From Rhipidocladum racemiflorum (taxonomy: Eukaryota; Streptophyta; Magnoliopsida; Poales; Poaceae): a stretch of DNA of 64,000 nucleotides. The notes under the pieces are model-generated. The model saw nothing but the letters and a program-made list of their open reading frames with translations, was not told the DNA's origin and ran no database searches. Below are positions 1-11,429 of the stretch, piece by piece; within the stretch, counting starts at the first letter, position 1; each line of letters starts with the position of its first letter. The stretch is taken from the NCBI GenBank assembly GCA_036346355.1, contig CM070588.1, forward strand, positions 310,001-374,000, in the 5' to 3' direction. Both the position numbers and the translations under genes were made by a program.

Positions 1-192
1 GTAGAGTAAGAAAAACGGCATCTCCGATTGTAATTTTCGATTTGTTGAAGTCATAGGTTTGCCGTACTATTAAGAGGGATGCATTAAAATTGACTTAGAG
101 ATGGTCTCCTCACTCAAGATGAACTTAGTCGAGTCTCTCAAGGGTTAGAAGTGTTCTCTCTAGCTTCGGAATGAGTTTGTGTTAAAGTTCAA

Positions 193-1401
193 GTCGGATG
201 TTCCGATGTAGTATCGGACATTCCGATGTTTCAGAAGTTCCGAAGTGTAGTTGTGCTTCAGTCCGTTGTGTTCTGTTTGGGTCGGACATTCCGATGTTTG
301 TATCGGATGTTCCGATACCTGTTGAGTTTTAGCTTGGGAGCTCTCTGTTAGCTTCGGATGTTCCGATATTGGGTATCGGAAGGTCCGATGTGTGCTGTCT
401 TGTGGAAAGATGCTCTCTTTCTGGTTCGGATTGTCCGAAGTTGTTTCTTCGGAAGTTCCGAAGTGGTTTTTTTCCAGTTTGGGAACTCTCTGTTTGTTTC
501 GGATGTTCCGATATTTTATATCGGACATTCCGATGTGAACTTAGTGTTGTTTAGCTTGGTTCCCTCTCTGGGTGTCATCGGATGTTCTGAAGTTGTTTTC
601 GGACACTCCGATGTCTCAGAGTTTTCGGCCGCTGGAAGCTTTCCAAGTTCTCGTAGTTTGCACTCTTCTAAGTTCAAGTTTGGTTCTTGATATTCGATGT
701 GCAATGAGCGCTGGGTAACTGGCTAGTTTTGAACCAAAACTATAAATACCCCTCTCCTCTCCCTTTTGTGGGTTACACTCTTGCTTGGGTTGAACACTTG
801 AGCTTCTTGAGCACTCTCTAGAGCAAACTTGAGCCATCCTCCTCCTTGATCTTAGGGATCATTTAGTGAGTGAGGAATCGTCAAGTGTGGGTATGAGTCA
901 AGAGCTAAGTAGTCATTCATCTTGAGATTTTAGAGGACCTCTCTAAGATCAAGAATCAAGTGCATTCATTACTCTTGGAGGTTGAAGGACTCCTAGACGG
1001 CTAGGCGTCGCTCACGAGCCCCCGACGATTGTGGGACGCCGTGAGAAGTTTGTGAAGGCCGGCTCCGCCTTCGAAAGGAAAGGATCCAATAGTGGAATCA
1101 AGCCTCAAGTGTGACCGAGGTTTGTGAGGAAAGGGTTGGAAAAGACCCGGCTCCTTGGGAGCCTCCTCAACGGAGACGTACGATCCCCTCAAGGATCCGA
1201 ACTCCGGGAAACAAATTATTGTGTTCTCTTGTCTATTTAGTCTCGTGGATTTACTTTGTTGCTCATATTAGTTGCCAAATACAAGTAGTTTAAATTGCTT
1301 GTCCTAATCTTGATTTCACTTGTTTAGTGTTAATCGGATATTCCGTTTTGATTACGGAAGTTCCGAAGATATCGGAAGTTCCGATACTGAATCGGAATAT
1401 C
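193..1401. repeat. Array of palindromic TCGGA-N3-TCCGA motifs inside the LTR
   Basis: Short near-palindromes of the form TCGGAtgtTCCGA, TCGGAcatTCCGA and CGGAAgTTCCG recur at irregular spacing between 193 and 620 and again between 1333 and 1401, well over a dozen in all. They are not a simple tandem repeat because the intervening sequence differs. They look like repeated protein-binding sites or hairpin seeds in the LTR U3 region. The function is unknown. Confidence 0.7.
741..748 (+). promoter_or_regulatory. TATA-like box of the copia LTR
   Basis: TATAAATA is followed by a C/T-rich stretch (CCCCTCTCCTCTCCC), the usual layout of a plant LTR core promoter. It lies downstream of the main palindrome array, as expected if those motifs are upstream regulatory sites. 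Not tested. Confidence 0.45.
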
Positions 1402-1486
1402 CGTACTTTTTTCCGCTGCTTTAATTTGTCTAAAATTTTGATTAGCCTATTCACCCCCCCCTCTAGGCAATTGTCTCATCTTTTCA

Positions 1487-2413
1487 ACGTCGCACCGCCC
1501 CGGTCGCGCCCTGCGCGCACCAGGTCCACGGGCCGCGTGGACGCGATCCACGCCGACAGGCCCACCTGTCAGCCTGACAGGATTCCCCCTTTTTAAAAAT
1601 AATTTGCAAAAATTAATTATGACGCAAGCGCTATGTCATAATTCGGTTTTCTGTTGAAAAATAAATCCGAAAAGCTGCCGCTGACATCAGCATGCGCAAT
1701 AATTTAGATTTTTCTTTAGAAAAATTATTCAAAAAATTTAGAAAATTCCTTTTTATTTGTTTTTAAACTCCCGGGAGCCCTTTTTCGCCCGTTCAAACTT
1801 CCCGCGTCACGTTCTTCAATTTCTCTCCAAACTATTTTTCATGCTATTGATTGGTTTTGAAAACAAAATTCAATTATAAAAATAACACTCGAGCTAGTAC
1901 TAAAAATTTTCACGGTATATTTTTTACTATTTTTATTTATATCCAATTTTTTTTGCGCTTTCTTATTAAATAAATAATCGTAGGAGGGCTTGCCAAAGGC
2001 AAAGACTCTGTGGGGTCGCTTTTGGCCGGTAATGCTCTCCTACGCTCGACATGGCGCTGGCCAAAGACGCTGCAGCATCGTGGGGGAGGTGTGCAGCACG
2101 ATAAGGGGCTACTTTTGCTTTTGGGTCCGTGTCTAAAACTCGGGTCTCAGGTCCGGATCCAGGAAGGCAGGATCCGGAGCTACCCGACCCGATTGCCAGA
2201 CCTCGAGGGAGATCATCATATCTGAAAACCGTAACTAGCCCGATCAAAGCTTCTTATTGTTAATTTTTTTGGTGGTGCTTGTTTGATGAACAAATTTAGA
2301 GAGAGAGAAATGTCATCTTGTTTCTTACCAGATGGAGTATTGTCTATGCCTGTTTTCGCCACTGAAAGAAATGGCTAGATTGGAGGACAAGCCATGCCTG
2401 TTCTGTCCCATCT
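1487..2413. other. Intergenic, no recognisable gene
   Basis: A GC-rich patch at 1487-1590 is followed by AT-rich DNA and then a moderately GC-rich block at 1980-2220. Short open frames exist on both strands, but none has a recognisable domain or splice structure. I see nothing I can assign. Confidence 0.5.
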
Positions 2414-2857
2414 CCACCGTAGCCACATACCAAATTCGTAATTAATAACATTCAGCTAGAGGTGCTCAAATATAGATGATATTCCCAATTGCAACAGGTG
2501 TAGTACAAATTAATAAGAATATAGATGATCGATAGGCTAAACTGTAAGGCAAACTCGAAAAAAAACATCAAACTTACCTACTACATATTAGAAACATCAA
2601 TTTCCTACATGGGTAAGATGCATATTGTATAAGACAATACGAAGCTTTTTTTTTTTCCAAACTCGTTAAACTCGCTAACTCGCTCATTAAGCTCGTTAAC
2701 TCGCTCGTTTAACTCGTTAACTTAACGGGTTCAAAAACCAACTCGACTCGACTCGTTAAGTAACGAGTTCGAGTCGAGTCAAGTTTCCGAGTACTGGTTA
2801 AACTCGCGAGTTTCGAGTTTTTTTTTCCACCCCTATCCACCGTAGCCACATACCAAA
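2414..2857. repeat. Short direct repeats around a CTCG-rich hAT-like remnant
   Basis: A 21-base segment starting CCACCGTAGCC occurs at 2414-2434 and again at 2837-2857. Between them, at 2646-2836, lies DNA rich in AACTCGTTAAC and GACTCGACTCG words ending in a reverse-oriented TAGGGGTGG terminus, a common hAT-type end. The left end is not recognisable, so the element is truncated or decayed. Confidence 0.45.
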
Positions 2858-3413
2858 CTCGTAATGCACATCTGAAATTCGGAGAGCAGGAGGGACAGAT
2901 GTGTTACGCAGCAGATATGAGCTGAAACATTTATGCCACATTTTTGGCTGGTGAGGACTGAGCTAAAACTGCACGTATATACTATGCAATTATCAGAACT
3001 GAAACACCGTGTTGAAAGCAAAATCTGCATAAATCCCAGGCCACTTCCTTTATCTTATAGATCCAAAATAATATTTACAAAAACTGCAAATATTGTTCCG
3101 AAAGTAGAACTAAAGCTCCCAAACACAACTTGAGTTTTAAAAACACTGCTAAGTACTTTTTCTTAACCCGGATGTAAGGCTGTAGAAGCTCTTTGCCAGC
3201 ACTTCCAATATTGTCCTAATCTTTTTTTTCATTCACTCGGAGCTAAGAGGTCAGAGTGTCATGCATTTCTTTTTTGATACCATGTGATGGTAGCCCGGTA
3301 ATACGAAAATCGATACCTCCTTCACATCCTCTTGGATTGCGAACTTATGGTAATCCCACATTTTTTGCTTCAAATGACTTTGCCGAAAACGTCGCGGTTA
3401 CATCCAGATGCAT

Positions 3414-6400
3414 CTAGGGGTTTGCTGTAAGCTGAATGGCCTTCTCCCCTCGGATAATCTATATATAACACAAAGGTAAAAGAGCATACGAAACAAGATG
3501 TTAACATAGTTTTCAGGAAAAGAAAATGTATGAAATTGGGAATTTGGTGTGAGTACTACAGGATAAGCATGATGGATGATTCATAGGTTTGTGAAAATTA
3601 GAGAATTTGTTTTGGAGGAAGTTTTGTTTATGCCTAGGTATCTTCAATGAGTTGTGTCAAAAAGCTATAACTAAAATTCACAAGCCATAATTGCTGAACT
3701 CAGATATAGAGCATTAGTTTGTTGTTATGAACGGAACAATTAGAAAAAGAAATTTTCGCATACAAATTTGCCAGGCGCAGAGTTCTTGTAGATAATGAGG
3801 GCATCCCCTGCCTGAAGACCATGTGTCTTCACAAATTCACCTAATGAAAAGAATAGGGCAGTTCAATCAGTCAACATCCTAATACTCAGGAAATATTCAT
3901 AAAATTGTAACCACTTCCACGTTGAAGCATACCTGTAGCATCCAGAATGTACATTCTGCTTTTGTTGTTTGGCCAGTACCTGAAATAGCATTACATCTGT
4001 GTGCATCAGTTGTAGTAATTGCTAGAGTAAGCATTTGAGTTAAGCGACAAGCAAATGTATCGATTTCTCCATGCTATGCTGTGACTGCTTATCAGGTGAC
4101 CAACCCGGAAATAGCAATCGAGCAGCTGCTGCATGCTGCGTGAACTGCTTTTACAATCTTCAAATTAAGAAAGATAATAATGCGGAACTTCAACCGCCAA
4201 AAAAATAAGGAAATCAACGCCTAAAATGCCTTCAACCTCCCAGCTTTTCCTCGAGAAAGAATTTACAACATCTTGTTAAACCAGTGTAATTCAGAACCAA
4301 ATCTGTTTTTTGTTTTGTTTTAATAAGGAAATCAACGCCTTCAACCTCCTAGCTTTTCCTCGAGAAAGAATTTACGGCACCTTGCTAAACCAGTGTAATT
4401 CAGAACCATTTTTTTTTTTCCAGAAATTGCATGTAAAAGACATCGTAATACGACTGAAAAAGTACCTGTACTTAAACTTCCATGTAACTGGGAGCACCAT
4501 GTCGTCCATCTGCAGTATCATGGGATCCCTTTGGAACAATGGTGGAAGACTAGCCTCTGCATCCTTCTGAAATAAATTCAGACGTTACATTACAAAGCAT
4601 AGCTCAGACTGCACTATAATCCCTCACAGAACGATGGATAGAAAACTTTCAAACAATAGAACATACCTTGGGTAGCACAATTCTTCCGACATTTCCAACA
4701 TCGCTCTTTGTCAACTCCTTGCGCAAAATGACTTGGTATTCTCCAGAGTTGAATTTCTGACATACATGCACGCCCACGCACACACAAAGGAAATAACTTG
4801 TTAATTATGATAGAAATATCTGTCCATTTACTGTATCAGTGTTCTGACTATGCATCTTTACAGGCTCCTCGAAGTCCTGAACTACTAAGGATTTGGCGTC
4901 CTTAATTTGCCATTTTGTTCAATGACTACAGTGGAATCAACTATGTGGAAACACAGAAAATGGATGCTTGTGACATTACTTTTTTTGTTGTACTTATCGA
5001 TGTAGATTCAATGAAAGAGAGAAATGTGTATGGTAAATCAGATACAGAAAGGATGCCAAGTGTGTTACTTACTGTATCAGTGTTCTGACCAGGGTTTGAA
5101 ATGCCGTTCGGTTTTCCCGAATTTCGAACGAAATTCGGTATTTCGAGCCGAACCGAAATTCAAAACCGAGCGGAAAACCGAGCAAATTCAAATTTGAATT
5201 CAAAAAAAATTAAAAATTTGAGAAAATTTAACCAAAAACTCTCTAAAATAAGTATTATTAGTTTTGTAACCTTTAGGATGAAAATTGGTTGAAAAATTAA
5301 AAATTTTAGACGTTTTTGCATCATAACCGATTTTACAACATAGAAAAAAAACTGTACTGTGATCCGGAATTTTATACAAGAAAAAAAACTTACTTGTATG
5401 CTATGGTATATTTAATGTGTCAATGTTATCTAATATTGAAAATTTTTCTTGTATTGATATGTGACAACTTCCAAATATTTAAAGTATAGCAAAGGTATGG
5501 TATTTTTTAATATATTAATGTTATCCAATATTAAAAACTTACTTGTATTGCTATGGTATATTTAATGTGTTAATGTTATCTAATATTTAAAAATTTTCTT
5601 GTATTAACATGTGACAACTTTCAATTATTTAAAGTATAGCAAAGGTATGGTATTTTTTAATATATTAATGTTATCCAATATTGAAAAGCTTACTTGTATT
5701 TCTATAGTATATTTAATATGTTAATGTTATCTTGTTATGGTATATTGTAAGTATAGCAAAGGTATGGTATGTTGCATCATAATTTTTCCCAAATTTTTTT
5801 TTTGCATTTTTTTTGTATTTTTTTCATTTTTCCATTTGGTCAACATTTTTTCCACCTAAACCAATGGAATTTCGAGAATTTCGAACAAATTTCGAGAATT
5901 TCGAGATTTTTTTCGAGCTGATTTTGACCGCATGTTTGACTTCCAAACGTTCGATTTTCACCGAATTTCGAACGATTTTCGACGAATTTCGCTACCGTCG
6001 GGTGCTCGAAATTTGATCCCGAAACGAAATGTTAAACCCTGGTTCTGACTATGCATCTTTACAGGCTCCTCGAAGTCCTGAACTACTAAGGATTTGGCGT
6101 CCTTAATTTGCCATTTTGTTCAATAACTACAGTGGAATCAACTAAGTGGAAACACAGAAAATGGATGCTTGTGACATTACTTCTTTTTGTTCTACTTATC
6201 GATGTAGATTCAATGCAAGAGAGAAATGTGTATGGTAAATCAGATACAGAAAGGATGCCAAGCGTGTTACTTACTGTAGCACAACTTTCATGATGTTGCT
6301 TCGACTCTGGAAGGGTGTCAACTGTCTCGCATTTAAGTTCACCATTGTTTCTGGTTGCCCTTCCATCACTGCTTTTAACTGCTCTAGGAAAATCCTGGGT

Positions 6401-7956
6401 GGTAGGCATCATTGTTGTAGTTTGCATTAGGCAGGGTCATGCAATCTTGAAAGTTTCTCCAAATCTTGGAGGGTTCATATCTATACCTCGGAAGTCTGAG
6501 TTTCCTTGGCAGGAATGGGCCCATCTATGGGAGGCATGTGAGCACAAATGTTTGGTGCCAGGGACGTTGTAGTAAAAGACTCAATCCCGAAGTTGGATGC
6601 AGGACCTGTAGTTTATATATTATGTAAAAAAAAAACTGAGGCAACCTTGTGGAAGAACATAGCAGCCCACCATTAGTTGCGCCGCATTTACAAATGAGAA
6701 AGCCTGGTTATTAGTTAACGCCTCAGTGGGATGCACGAAGTAGAAACCCGACCCACTATCTACATAATCCAACCACAAACAATGCACTGACTTGTAAATG
6801 CCTGGCCAACCTACCTACTTGCTTCAAGGGCAGAGGTAGTACATAAACGATGGTAGGTTAGCATATGAAATAAGCACAATCAAACTTCCTAGTTCAAACA
6901 AGCTGTACTTACGGCGCTAAGCAATGAAAACCAAGCACATTCCTTTTCTAGTTTTTGGGAGGAGAAAAACGCCGATTTCTATCTTTTTTCCTAGTTCAAA
7001 AGCATATATATTAGTGGGTACGATGCAATGCCGCCCGTTCATAACGAAACAAGGAACGAAAGCAGCTTCGCATGCTCCCTGAGGCCAGTAAAATGTACCT
7101 GGATCTTTAGGCCGGCTGTCATTGTGGCACAAAGGGTGGGCGTGCTCCTGATGAGGTGCAGGAGGATAAGAGCAGTACGCATTGTTGTTAAGCATGTAGT
7201 GAGTCCAGAAAGCATAGCAGGGGGAGAGGTTGTAATGGAAGGCATTGCTGGCGGCAGGCGAGGCCTGCGCAGCAAGGGACGTGAAGGCGCTGCTGGATGC
7301 GCTCCAATCGGCGAAACCCCTTGGATTCAGAGGCTGGGGAGCGGCGGCATTGTGCGCGGGGGCATCAGCTCCTGGTCCTGCAGTGAGTGCAGGTAACAAG
7401 AAAGAAGCAAGGAAGAATTAATTAATGGAAACAAACGGCGTAATGGGTAGGGTAAAGATGGAGCATAACGACGAACTGACGACGCTCGCATCGGCATAAA
7501 TGGCGCATGAGCGCTCCTAAACACTACGGCAGTCGCCAGTGGAGTAGCAAATGCCGCACCGTGCCATATTAGCCCAAAATTAAATGGCGCTCAAGGATGG
7601 GATTTCACAGGCAAGGCGCATAACACTAACAGTAGATCGATCAGTAAAGGATCGAACTTGGAGTGGAATCCGGCGAGGGAATGAGGCCGGCGTTCTTCCG
7701 GCGGAGCGCGCTTGCGTGCGGAATGGCAATGCGAGCGCGCAGGGCTCCAATTACGAAACGAAACGAAACGAAACAGGGGGGAGGAGGAGGGGGACTGACC
7801 GGCGGGGAAAGGGAGGGGAAGGGGAAAGGGGAGGCTTTGGCTGGGGTTGTGCTGGCCCTGCCCAGTCATGGTGTGCACGGCGGCGAGGAGAGCTTGGTAC
7901 TGGAATTGGCGCTGGTGGTGGCCGCCGTCGTCGCCCTCGCCTCCCATTTGGCCCAT
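3414..7956 (-). CDS. IDEF1-like: B3-domain transcription factor, IDEF1/LFL1 type (9 exons, 344 aa)
   Basis: Exons, all with GT/AG borders and compatible phases: 7956-7800, 7377-7099, 6605-6487, 6394-6275, 4756-4667, 4566-4466, 3979-3933, 3840-3764, 3458-3414. The protein starts MGQMGGEGDD and ends QLTANP. The first 225 residues are low-complexity (Gln, Pro, Ala, Asn, His), as in transcriptional regulators. Residues about 232-340 form a B3 DNA-binding domain with KSDVGNVGRIVLPK, WKFKYRYWPNNKSRMY and GEFVKTHGLQAGD, all hallmarks of the LEC2/FUS3/ABI3 subgroup. This B3 class binds CATGC (RY-type) elements. Rice IDEF1 of this class controls iron-deficiency responses, and LFL1 acts in seed and flowering control. 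The IDEF1 assignment rests on the recalled N-terminus, the B3 type and the neighbouring HMGB and MOT1 genes, so subgroup identity is less certain than the family. The nuclear role is inferred. Confidence 0.9.
4204..4408. repeat. Tandem duplication (~118 bp period) in a B3-gene intron
   Basis: A block beginning AATAAGGAAATCAACGCC at 4204 recurs at 4322, each time followed by CTTCAACCTCC, TTTTCCTCGAGAAAG and CCAGTGTAATTCAGAACC. It lies in the intron between the exons ending at 4466 and starting at 3979. Copies differ by small changes, so the duplication is not brand new. Confidence 0.8.
4841..6282. repeat. ~241-bp intron duplication, split by a hAT element
   Basis: The segment 4841-5081 is repeated, with a few substitutions, as 5082-5089 plus 6050-6282. 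It begins GTTCTGACTATGCATC and ends near TTACTTACTGTA, the sequence bordering the donor site of the exon at 6394-6275. Only the 6.2-kb copy is joined to that exon. The downstream copy carries a donor-like sequence without an exon. The duplication predates the hAT insertion at the junction. Confidence 0.85.
5090..6041. mobile_element. Non-autonomous hAT element, 952 bp
   Basis: Termini are CAGGGTTTGAAATG and (inverted) CAGGGTTTAACATT, flanked by a perfect 8-bp target duplication GTTCTGAC at 5082-5089 and 6042-6049, which is diagnostic of hAT. Subterminal regions are rich in TTTCG/CGAAATTTCG words. The middle (5389-5770) carries about 2.3 imperfect copies of a ~150-bp AT-rich tandem repeat. No transposase frame is present. 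It sits in an intron of the B3 gene. Confidence 0.88.
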
Positions 7957-8148
7957 TCCCCTCCCCCTCCTCCTCTCTCGCAGGTGGATGGATGGATGTG
8001 GTCGTCCCAGCCACCGCTACTCGCTCATCTACCACCTTCTCTCCCCCCAGACCAGGGCCCCAGGCAGGCAGGCTAACCCCCTCTTCTCTCTTCTCTCCTC
8101 TCCTCTCCTCTCCTTTCTGTTTGGGAGTTGTTATGTTTGGACTCTTTC

Positions 8149-8151
<3 letters not shown>

Positions 8152-8188
<37 letters not shown>
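8152..8188. repeat. (CT)n microsatellite upstream of the B3 gene
   Basis: A pure CT run lies about 200 bp upstream of the B3 start codon, i.e. a GA run on the coding strand in the probable 5' UTR or core promoter. GA/CT tracts at this position are common in grass genes and can bind GAGA-binding (BBR/BPC) factors. That role is an inference. Confidence 0.85.
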
Positions 8189-8189
<1 letters not shown>

Positions 8190-8190
<1 letters not shown>

Positions 8191-9469
8191 ACCCGGTGTT
8201 AAAATGGTTGTTAATACTCACATAGTATTTTTTTTTCACATACTTATGGCACAAGATGTCTCCCCACAGCATGATATGATGAGCTTTTACTAAAAAAAGA
8301 AAAGAGACTTCTGATCCGTGTGACTTCTCCTCGGGCGAGCGCCACTGCCCGCCAAGGGATGCACCACTATGCCACATGGCCCACTTGCTGGCACAGGAGG
8401 CAGTGATCGTCTTTGTCTTCAGCACAGGAGAAAAGGGTGATCGTGTAGCGGGAGAACCGGATGCCCGAGAGGAGTAGGAGGAGGTGGTGACGGGCGAGCG
8501 AGTAGTGTTGTCTAGGATTTAGGAAGAGGGCGGGGAGAGAATATATATTGGGTGGTGGGTGGGAGGCGATCTATGTGCTCAAAATTTGAATGATTTAGGG
8601 GAAAGAGATTGGCTGAATATTTTATTAGCAAAAGAATTGCAAAATGTGTCGATGACGTCATACCACCCTATCTTCTTCCATCAAGTGCTATAGACCAAAA
8701 AAAAGGAAATTTGACTAGTTGCTCATGGCCTACAATCGCCGATTTTTTTAAAAAATATATAAAAATAATATACCAAAACAAAAAAAAACGCAAAAATACC
8801 CAACTATCGCCATTTAAATTGATGATAGGTCATTATCGCCAATTGAAATGGGGATAGAGAGTCTGTTGCCATTTGAATTAGCGACGGAGAGCTTGTCACT
8901 AGCGGTTAACTTATGTAATCGTTGACGACAGAGTCTTTTTAAAAAATTTTGCCTAGGCGTAATAATTTTGTAAAAAAAATTAAAAAGATATTTTTAAAAA
9001 AATAACAAATATATTTTTTTAAAAAAAATTTGCAATCGTTTGTGCAAATGCAACCTTCATGGTGAGAAGGAGATCCACAGGAGGACGGGACCTCAAAATA
9101 TCGCCTATTTTTTTTTGCAAAAAGCCCCTCGGCTTTCTCTAAATTACTAATAGGTCCCTGTAAAATTACAAGAAATCCTCAATATTTTTTTATATTTTTT
9201 GCCCCAAATTTTGAGAGTAAAAATATTTTTTTGCAAAATAGATCATGTGTTCTTTTGATTTGTGTTTAGGTCCCTCCTTCGTTATTTTACGAAAAAATCC
9301 AGTTAAATATGAGTCTCGAACGAACCCTTTTCTAATTTTTTGGAGTAGCACTTAGGTAAAAAATAACAAACAGGTCCCCGTTTCTTACGTCCAGGTCCTT
9401 TATCTATTTTTCCAGAAAAAGATATATTCGTCAACAGAAATATGTGACCAGTCATATCTCTAGACTTTT
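8190..9469. other. Intergenic AT-rich DNA, no gene recognised
   Basis: The stretch includes many A/T homopolymers and phrases such as ATCGCC...GCGATTTT and 'aggtccct' repeats that suggest old transposon sequence. No credible coding exon, tRNA or element boundary could be fixed. Confidence 0.4.
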
Positions 9470-10075
9470 TTTGCGGCTCGATCTCTAATATTTTTCTGAA
9501 CGTGTATTATTACCCAATGAACGCATAGGGTGTTAAACTCAACATCTATAGTTTTTTTTGCAACTCGATCTCTAATATTTTCCAAAACATGTATTATTAC
9601 CCGGTGAACGCATAAGGTGTTAAACTTGACATCTATAATTTTTTTTGCAGCTCGGTCTCTGAAATTTTTCAAAACATGTATTATTACTCGGTGAACACAT
9701 AGGGTGTTAAACTCGGCATCTATAATTTTTTTTGGCAACTCAAAATCTAATATTTTCCGGAACGATCTATAATATTTTTCAAAACATGTATTATTATACG
9801 GTGAACGCATATGGTGTTAAACTCGGCATCTATTATTTTTTTGTAACTCGATCTCTAATATTTTTCAAAACATGTATTATTACACATTGAACGCATAGGG
9901 TGTTAAACTAGGCATCTATAATTTTTTTGGCAACTCGAAATCTAATATTTTCCGGAACGATCTCTAATATTTTTCAAAACATATATTATTACCCGGTGAA
10001 CGCATAGGGTGTTAAACTCGGCATATATAATTTTTTTCTAGCTCAAATCTAATATTTTTCGGAACATGTATTATT
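9470..10075. repeat. Minisatellite, ~87-bp period, about seven copies
   Basis: The unit contains ATCTCTAATATTTTTC, ACATGTATTATTAC, GGTGAACGCATAGGGTG and TTAAACTCGGCATCTATA. Unit starts fall near 9481, 9568, 9655, 9764, 9850 and 9958, with some units lengthened by a ~20-bp insert (CCGGAACGATCT). Copies are roughly 80-90% alike by eye. A 116-codon open frame across it is a by-product of the repeat. It may be subterminal repeat DNA of a larger transposon, but no ends were found. Confidence 0.85.
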
Positions 10076-10663
10076 CATATATTTTTTTACAAAAAGGTCC
10101 GTTGTTACGCAAATTAGTTGACGGTTCCTACTTAGCGTTTTTTTTTAAAAAAAAAAGAGAGAACAAAAAAATGCTTAGATCTTTCTACATTTTTTCAGAA
10201 AAAAACCTAGATAAAATTTCGCACGACGCAGCAATGCACACAGCCCTACCTAGTAACCCAAATGTACACAGGTTTTATTGCCTCATACCTCGCAGGGGTG
10301 CTCCTCCTCCAGTCTCACCTTTGCTGTGATTTTGAAGACCAGGTTGGAGTGATCTAAATACAAAAGGAAGTTTGCCCCAATGTCGTCATGCACATGAGAA
10401 TAGATGCAATTGGATAGAAATCCCGCGTGTTGCTGCAAGTGATTTCTTAATTTTTAACAGAGCTAAAAGTTTCATAAAAAAATTGAAAAGTGAAAAATTA
10501 CTAAATGCCTCTACAAAAATTTGAAAAACTTATTTTTTTCAAAAAGAATTGTTTTTTTTAAAAAAAATTGTAGCTCGGGCAATATAGAAACTACAGTGCC
10601 CGAGCGGCCACGTGGCGAGCGAACAGCTAGAGCTCCATACATATCAAGAATTATAAATTTATA

Positions 10664-10907
10664 TCTCTACTATATAAAGTGAGAGTTTCTTCCCACGTCA
10701 TATTAATTGCCCTGCTTAATTGCCCTACTTAATTGCCCTGCTTAATTGCCCTACACAAGAAACGAAGCGTTGCTTTAATTAGCCAGCTTTTGCAAGAAAC
10801 GAAGCGTTAAAGATAGATGTTTGATCTTATGAAATAGTATTTTTTTTTAATCTTTATTTTTCGTTATCAATTTTGTTTTTCGTAGCAACGCACGGGCATA
10901 TAACTAG
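10664..10907 (+). mobile_element. Small non-autonomous Helitron
   Basis: It begins TCTCTACTATATAAAG just after an A and ends ...GCACGGGCATATAACTAG just before a T, the 5'-TC/CTAG-3' and A|T insertion pattern of plant Helitrons. The AACGCACGGGC segment near the end is a familiar grass Helitron 3' terminus. A tetrameric TTAATTGCCC(T) repeat lies near the 5' end. A close relative lies at 24605-24840. No helicase is encoded. Confidence 0.82.
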
Positions 10908-11093
10908 TAGATATAGATGTCCGAGTTATCTACGACAAACTGGCTAGCTGTTGACTAACCGCCTGCCTAAAAATACGACAAGCAATTCTTTTGCTGTTTT
11001 TATCTGGTTTCAAAAAAATCAGACAGATCTGAAAATCTAAATATTATTTATACACTACTCCCTCCTCCCTTCTTTTAATAATAATAAGTAGTA

Positions 11094-11373
11094 CTCCCTA
11101 CATTTACTTTTATAAGGTTTATTTTTTGAATGGTCTTATTCATAAATATAAGGTTTGTATGTAGATTTAATGAGGTCTTTTTTTTCTATATCTCTATTTA
11201 TTCTCTCTCAACTATATGCATTTATTCATTACCACCCACACAAAGTATATCTTTTATCTTCCAAGACAATTAAGTGGAGGCATCTAAGTTATTTTTTCTC
11301 ATACAATTTTTATTTTAACATAACATTAATCTTTATACAAAATTAAAATACACCTTATAAAAATGAATAGAGG
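11094..11373. mobile_element. Stowaway-like MITE
   Basis: CTCCCTACATTTACTTTTATAAGG at the left is matched in inverted orientation by CCTTATAAAAATGAATAGAGG at the right, the usual CTCCCTC-type terminus of Stowaway (Tc1/mariner) MITEs. A TA precedes the left end; the right flank is altered. The interior is AT-rich with no coding potential. Confidence 0.6.
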
Positions 11374-11429
11374 AAATATTGTTTTAGCCTTTTACACATA
11401 GAACAAAGCACTACTTGATGCTTAGAGTT

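Larger units (their letters stand above)
1..1486 (+). mobile_element. Ty1/copia LTR (SIRE/Maximus-like), 3' part
   Basis: This looks like the downstream part of a long copia LTR whose start lies outside the window. A TATA-like box sits at 741. The 3' end carries the TATTCACCCCCCCCTCTAGGC-type stretch (about 1447-1467) that typically lies just before the end of SIRE/Maximus LTRs, followed by a TTTTCA end at 1486. No TGGTATCAGAGC-type primer site follows, so this is a 3' LTR or a solo LTR rather than a 5' LTR. No coding frame of note is present. The family assignment rests on recognised motifs, not on an alignment. Confidence 0.6.

Noticed and set aside
193..620. Palindromic repeats considered as a CRISPR array or heat-shock elements
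   Set aside because: The genome is a plant nuclear one, spacing is irregular and there are no spacers; the GAA/TTC spacing does not fit the heat-shock consensus.
9460..9810. 116-aa repetitive protein (VHRVIIHVLKN repeats)
   Set aside because: It is a translation of the 87-bp minisatellite; the unit length is a multiple of three by chance and there is no other gene evidence.
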